The notes under the pieces were generated by a model, which did not search any database, was not told where the DNA came from, and worked only from the letters and a program-made list of their open reading frames with translations. A program made the position numbers and the translations under genes. A DNA stretch of 64,000 nucleotides. Source: Patiria pectinifera (Eukaryota > Echinodermata > Asteroidea > Valvatida > Asterinidae). The stretch spans positions 33,110,392 to 33,174,391 of the forward strand of contig CM057142.1 in the NCBI GenBank assembly GCA_029964075.1, in the 5' to 3' direction. Position 1 is the first letter of the stretch. Each line of letters begins with the position of its first letter. Shown here one piece after another: positions 61,130-64,000 of this stretch.

Positions 61130-64000
61130 ATTAATGAAATTCACTTGACTTTAGGGGCGATCTCAACTTTGCCGATCCCTTCCAAATCGGACTTACATTA
61201 AACATGCGGCGGAAGGAAGGTTACATCTGGGCAAAAATTTACAAGGAAATATTAAGTATTGCACGTGACTCTATACCTGTCGCACTCTTAAAATGTTTAA
61301 AGAAATTTACGGCAAGTACGGTAAACTCATATCCGCACAAAATTTCATTGTGCAAGTCTAACCGATGACATTAAAACTATCGATGATCCCAGGTATTAGC
61401 TATCCCTTTCACTACCACAGCGCTGTTATTTTTGCCGTTAGTTTCTGTTTTCTCCCCTTCAATAAAAAACAAACCACACCGATGTCAAGCCTCATCCCAA
61501 GCCGATGCTTAATGGTAGGCCTTTTATCAAAGGTCAAAGTAAGACAACCATGAGTAACTAAAGGATATAGACTTGATGAAAACATGTATCCCTGCCGATC
61601 TTTCCAAATCGGACTTACATAAATGATGAAGATTGAAAAAAAACAAAACACAAGAACACAAAGAAATGTCGCATGCGATATTAAATAACTATGCCGCATG
61701 TCTGACATACAGCCATTTTACCATTTCGCTTTGTTGATTACCGTTGATACCCTTTTACATGCGTAACATGTTTTATATATTTTTTCCAAATCGGAGTTGG
61801 ATAAATAATGCAGATGAAGGTTAAAACAATTAAGAAAACATGATGAAATATCGCATGCGATAGTTAATATGTCGCATGTCTTACAGCCATTTTCCCTATC
61901 AATTTGTTGATTACACCAAGTTGTACCCTTTCACATGCATAACGCTTTTCGTTTGCCATTACGTCTTTTTGAAGGCAAAGTTCTCAACGATGTCACAAGT
62001 TCAGTTATTTTCGCTGACGAATATACTTTAAAGATGTTTGATATGGTAGATTATTTTCCGTAATTTCCGTCATTTATATTTTCGTTTTGCCGCCGTCATT
62101 TTCCCCGCCGTTTGCCGAAATTTTCTTACCCGACTTCTTGAAGCAATGTATAGTATCGGAAGTTGCTGGCAATCATAATTTCATAATTTTTGTTTATCAC
62201 AATTTCGGTCATTTTTCTGCAGCCAATTTTTGCACGACATCGAAGTGTAGAAAATTAACACCGATTTTAAGAATATATTTCGGTCGCTATACCGCTGGTA
62301 CATTTTTACCGTAATTTTAGTCGCTTTATTTTTGTTATTTCCGTAAAACCAATTTTTTTTCTCTCTTACTTTGCATGGTAAGAATAATAACACTGATATC
62401 AAGTATTATTTCTCATACTACGATGTGATTTTTTTGGCCGTATGTTTCGTTACTTTACTTTTTTGCCGCGTTGATTTTCGGTGTAATTTTCGTCATTTTC
62501 TTTGCCCTAGGAAGCGGAGTAGTATTTATGTGGGAAGAAAATCCACGTAGGCCTATATACGATTTGATTTTCGCTGTAATTTATGTTTGACCGGTTAATT
62601 TTTTATTTTTTTTTATTTTCGTCACATTCGTAGTCAAATATTTCGGGTAGGTCGGCCTACGGCAGTAAAGGTAAAAATAACACTGATTTCAGTTATTTTT
62701 TCCAATATACCCATACACTTGGCGTAAAAATGATTTTCGTGGTTTCAAGTTTTTCTAATATTACTGACTGCGCAAAAATGTGCAGCCTGATTTCTGATCC
62801 AATATTCTTCAAGTTAATTGTGAAGGTTAGAATTTAGAAAGTAGCCTTAACAGTTCTGATGATAACATATTATTATTGTCAGAATAAACAAACGTCACGG
62901 TGCTGACGTGACGCTGATAATGGCAGTTTGCCTTGGAAACCACATTGTTACTCACACACTATAAACAAACATTCAAGAAATTCACATGACTTTAAGATGA
63001 CAAATGTCCACTTAACCCTTGCCGATCCCTTCCAAATCGGACTTACATCATACGGCGGAAGGAGGGTTACGTGTAGGCAAAAATTAACAAGAGAAATACT
63101 AGTGTTGCATGTGACTCTAAAAACCTGTCTCATGTCTTAAAATATTTTCTCCTCATGTACGGTAAGCGCGGTATACTCATACCCGCACAAAGATTTGATT
63201 GAGACAGTCTAAGACCGATGACATTAAAACTGATCCCAAGTTTAAGCTATCTCTGTCACTACCGCAGCGCTATTATTTTGGCCGTTAGTTTGTGCGTTTC
63301 TTCCCTTGAATAAAACAGTACTGAAGCCGATACTTAATGGTCGGCTTTACCTTGTCAAAGGTCAAAGTAAGACTGTCAAAATTGAGTAACTAAAGGATAG
63401 AATATATTTTTTGAAAACATGTATCCCTGCCGATCTTTCTAAATCGGACTTACATAAACGATAAACATGAAGGTTGAAGAAATACAAGAACACAAAGGAA
63501 TGTCGCATGCGATATAGTAAACCTGCCGCACGTCTTACAAGCCATTTGCCCGGATCGCTATGTTGACAACATAAGTTGTACCCTTTTACATGCATGCATA
63601 ACATGTTTTCCCCAAATTGGCCTTGCATAAATAATGTAGATTATTTTTAAAAAAAAATACAGTAACACGAAGAAATGTCGTATGCGATGGTTAACATGTC
63701 GCACGTCTTACACTGCCATTTTCAATATCGCTTTGCCGAATACAGAAGTTGTATACCCTTTCACACGCATAACTTTTTTTTTGGCCAATAGGTCTTTTTG
63801 AAGGCAAATTTCACGACGATGTCACCAATTTTAGTTATTTTCGCAGACGAATATACTTTAAAGATGCGGTGTAAATCAGCAACAACAAATGCCGCTGCAC
63901 AATGTCATTAAAATTCAGTTATGTTCTTAACTGATTTTCTTTTGGAAGCGGAGTAGTATTTCTACGAAAAGAAATTTTCCATTTGATTTTCGCTGTAATT
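61130..64000. repeat. Large direct repeat, period about 1.8 kb, running off the window
   Basis: 61130-62000 recurs at 62940-63865, and the block around 62515-62585 recurs at 63935-64000. Within each copy, TTTCCAAATCGGACTTACAT and ATGTCGCATGCGATA return at short spacing (61186, 61602, 61787; 63028, 63443, 63613). Contains no recognised gene. Satellite-like or a young segmental duplication; divergence is about 10 to 20 percent by eye. Confidence 0.75.

Overview
This is an AT-rich window from a marine invertebrate nuclear genome. Genes have many exons with GT-AG introns, and the intergenic and intronic DNA is packed with short non-autonomous DNA transposons, tRNA-derived SINEs and LINE, DIRS, hAT and Tigger debris. 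The repeat mix (many TTAA-, TAA- and 8 to 11-bp-TSD elements, a SWIM/YqaJ gene relic, a SINE with a conserved central domain) would suit an echinoderm, hemichordate or similar animal. That assignment is inference; the species cannot be read directly.

Three host genes can be built exon by exon. (1) GPATCH2, minus strand, 8 coding exons, 12545-21461: a nuclear G-patch protein, here also carrying an R3H-like segment. (2) SPATA17, plus strand, 8 coding exons, 25126-36969: an IQ-motif protein of cilia and sperm flagella. These two are divergent, as they are in human, and a perfect RFX X-box lies about 30 bp before the SPATA17 start codon. (3) ARSA, minus strand, 4 exons, 52056-57698: lysosomal arylsulfatase A with every catalytic residue I could check.

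Layout. 1-12.5 kb: repeats only, with no gene I can support. 12.5-21.5 kb: GPATCH2. 21.5-25.1 kb: its 5' region, holding an element whose inverted ends are 16-bp tandem repeats. 25.1-37 kb: SPATA17. 37-40.9 kb: MITEs. 40.9-51.3 kb: a nested transposon island bounded by Tigger-like inverted repeats, holding two hAT pieces, a broken SAP/SWIM/YqaJ gene, a split Tigger transposase, a 171-bp array of PHD-finger relics, LINE tails and a DIRS fossil. 52-57.8 kb: ARSA; its first intron carries three insertions stacked at the 5' splice site. 58-64 kb: a TTAA element, a few exon-like modules without a convincing reading frame, and a large repeat that runs off the right edge.

The host genes do not form a pathway. 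SPATA17 and GPATCH2 are linked by an old shared promoter; ARSA is independent. The most unusual material is the transposon structure: the stacked insertions at the ARSA splice donor, the family with tandem-repeat termini, and the YqaJ/PHD island.
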